Position numbers and translations under genes: made by a program. A stretch of 15,899 nt of DNA from JAGOEF01 sp029564465. Lineage in GTDB: Bacteria; Bacteroidota; Bacteroidia; Bacteroidales; ML635J-15. Under the pieces are notes generated by a model. It was not told the DNA's origin and searched no databases. It saw only the letters and a list, made by a program, of their open reading frames with translations. Location: assembly GCA_029564465.1 (NCBI GenBank), contig JAKQPY010000155.1, positions 1 to 15,899 of the forward strand, in the 5' to 3' direction. Shown here piece by piece: positions 14,992 through 15,899 of the stretch (positions are counted from its first letter, which is position 1; each line of letters starts with the position of its first letter).

Positions 14992-15092
14992 GGCGAATGT
15001 CTATATGGAAATCTTTGATTAAGTAAATCTAATTAGTGAATTTGTAATGTTGTATTGGGAAAGTTGGTATAAGGGTAAATTAAAACTATTTT

Positions 15093-15782
15093 ATGATATT
15101 CAAAGAAATATTATTTGAAACAGAAGATGTTATTCGCCCAGAAATGCAGCGATTAATAGAATTGGCGAATAAGAATCAAAACCATCAAGGAGACCTATTA
15201 CTTTTGTATGTAAATGGCTTTTATGATGAAAGTTTATTGGGATTTAAAGGAAGAAATCCACATGTGGTTGGCCCAGGCCTTGAAGGACATTCTGAACATA
15301 CACATTACAGATTTATCCATGAATACAGAACTAATAATATTTCGGAGTTTTCTTATGAAGAATACCTTGAAATGGTTAAATTTAAAAACAAGAAATATAC
15401 TGAGCAACAAGAAAAACTAAAGTTTGATGAAGAAATCTCTGTACAAGCTGAAATGCTAATATATCTAAAATTTTGGGAATCTGATTTAATTATCAAAAGA
15501 TTGTATCAGCTTGCCAGACTACTTGATGGGGAACCGTATGATTGGTACTTTAAACTTAGCAGTAATCACTTTGTAGAAAACACAACTGGTGCGAGACATA
15601 TTATTATAAGAGAGTTAATTAGAGATAGAATTGAACCACATTCTCAAATAATAGCTGATTTAATAAGAAATACCTATAAAACTCAAATTAGAAATGCTAT
15701 AGCTCATTCAAATTATTGGATAATTAATAGAAGAATTGCATTGACAAATTATGAGAAAAATAAACTACTCCCCATTCTTTAG
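15093..15782 (+). CDS. Protein with a C-terminal HEPN-type R-x4-H motif
   Basis: A 229-residue protein of unknown family. Near the C-terminus QIRNAIAHSNYW contains R200-N-A-I-A-H205, the R-x4-6-H signature of HEPN ribonuclease domains, in a helical context (about 115-215) as expected for that fold. HEPN proteins often act as RNases in toxin-antitoxin, abortive-infection and CRISPR-linked systems. The N-terminal 110 residues are rich in charged residues with a His-rich segment (GHSEHTHYRFIHEY, about 65-78) that I cannot assign. ATG at 15093 follows a 101-bp gap after the GIY-YIG gene and lacks a clear ribosome binding site. Codon use is strongly AT-biased. The stop comes soon after the motif, so the C-terminus may be shortened (see findings). 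HEPN membership rests on the motif and is not proven. Confidence 0.75.
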   Translation: MIFKEILFETEDVIRPEMQRLIELANKNQNHQGDLLLLYVNGFYDESLLGFKGRNPHVVGPGLEGHSEHTHYRFIHEYRTNNISEFSYEEYLEMVKFKNKKYTEQQEKLKFDEEISVQAEMLIYLKFWESDLIIKRLYQLARLLDGEPYDWYFKLSSNHFVENTTGARHIIIRELIRDRIEPHSQIIADLIRNTYKTQIRNAIAHSNYWIINRRIALTNYEKNKLLPIL

Positions 15783-15841
15783 ACCACTTTTTTGTATTCT
15801 TAATTGAAATCTCTAAAAGAACTGATGATGATGTAAAAGTA

Positions 15842-15899
15842 GTGTTAAAAACCGGAAATAACTTGGTAAAGTTATTCTGGTTTTTAACACATTTTCTTT
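15842..15899 (+). terminator. Strong hairpin terminator candidate downstream of the HEPN-motif gene
   Basis: GTGTTAAAAACC (15842-15853) and GGTTTTTAACAC (15879-15890) are perfect reverse complements. Inside them AATAACTT and AAGTTATT pair around a GGTA loop, giving about 22 bp with one bulge. The T-rich tail ATTTTCTTT follows to the window edge. This fits an intrinsic terminator for the plus-strand genes. Confidence 0.7.

Noticed and set aside
1..15899. Complete diversity-generating retroelement
   Set aside because: No reverse transcriptase motif in any gene and no template-like A-rich copy of the variable tips in the spacers; only candidate target regions are present.
10931..15899. tRNA, rRNA, CRISPR array or transposase
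   Set aside because: No cloverleaf-like sequence, no regularly spaced direct repeats with spacers, and no DDE or tyrosine/serine recombinase motifs were seen.

Overview
The window looks like a Bacteroidota chromosome, most likely from the Bacteroidales/Marinilabiliales area. Three things point there: FISUMP (Fibrobacter succinogenes major paralogous) and PEGA domains joined to an N-terminal 'NDMDARVNYPVKDQNG' module typical of that phylum; promoter-like TTTG / TAnnTTTG elements; and weak or absent Shine-Dalgarno sequences. Nothing in the window fixes the genus.

Bases 1-10930 (minus strand) hold a five-gene, apparently co-directional block. Read in transcription order it has four large tandem paralogues, D (10877-8802), C (8798-6579), B (6497-3627) and A (3615-718), then the first 152 codons of an LPP20-like secreted protein (456-1) that runs off the left edge. 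All four paralogues have a signal peptide, the same N-terminal module and about five PEGA repeats. They differ in which C-type-lectin-fold domains are attached: A and B carry FGE-sulfatase plus FISUMP, C only FGE-sulfatase, D only FISUMP. Gaps are 3 bp (D/C), 81 bp (C/B) and 11 bp (B/A). A Bacteroidota-type promoter lies just ahead of D, so this is probably one operon for an envelope or surface display set. D appears to start at GTG and A at TTG.

The C-terminal lectin-fold domains are much more variable between paralogues than the stalks, and are flanked by conserved ends. This resembles variable proteins diversified by DGRs, but there is no reverse transcriptase or recognisable template repeat in the window. 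C is a mosaic: its 5' part matches B and D, its 3' part is AT-rich and diverged.

Bases 10931-11638 are non-coding and AT-rich and contain a degenerate 10-bp tandem repeat. From 11639 rightward all genes are on the plus strand: a zinc phospholipase C / S1-P1 nuclease-like protein without a signal peptide (11639-12589); a lipoprotein of unknown function with coiled coil and beta-rich C-terminus (12774-14318); a GIY-YIG nuclease-domain protein (14374-14991); and a protein with a HEPN-type R-x4-H motif (15093-15782). A strong hairpin terminator candidate closes the window. The last two genes together could be an accessory or defence pair, but that is inference.
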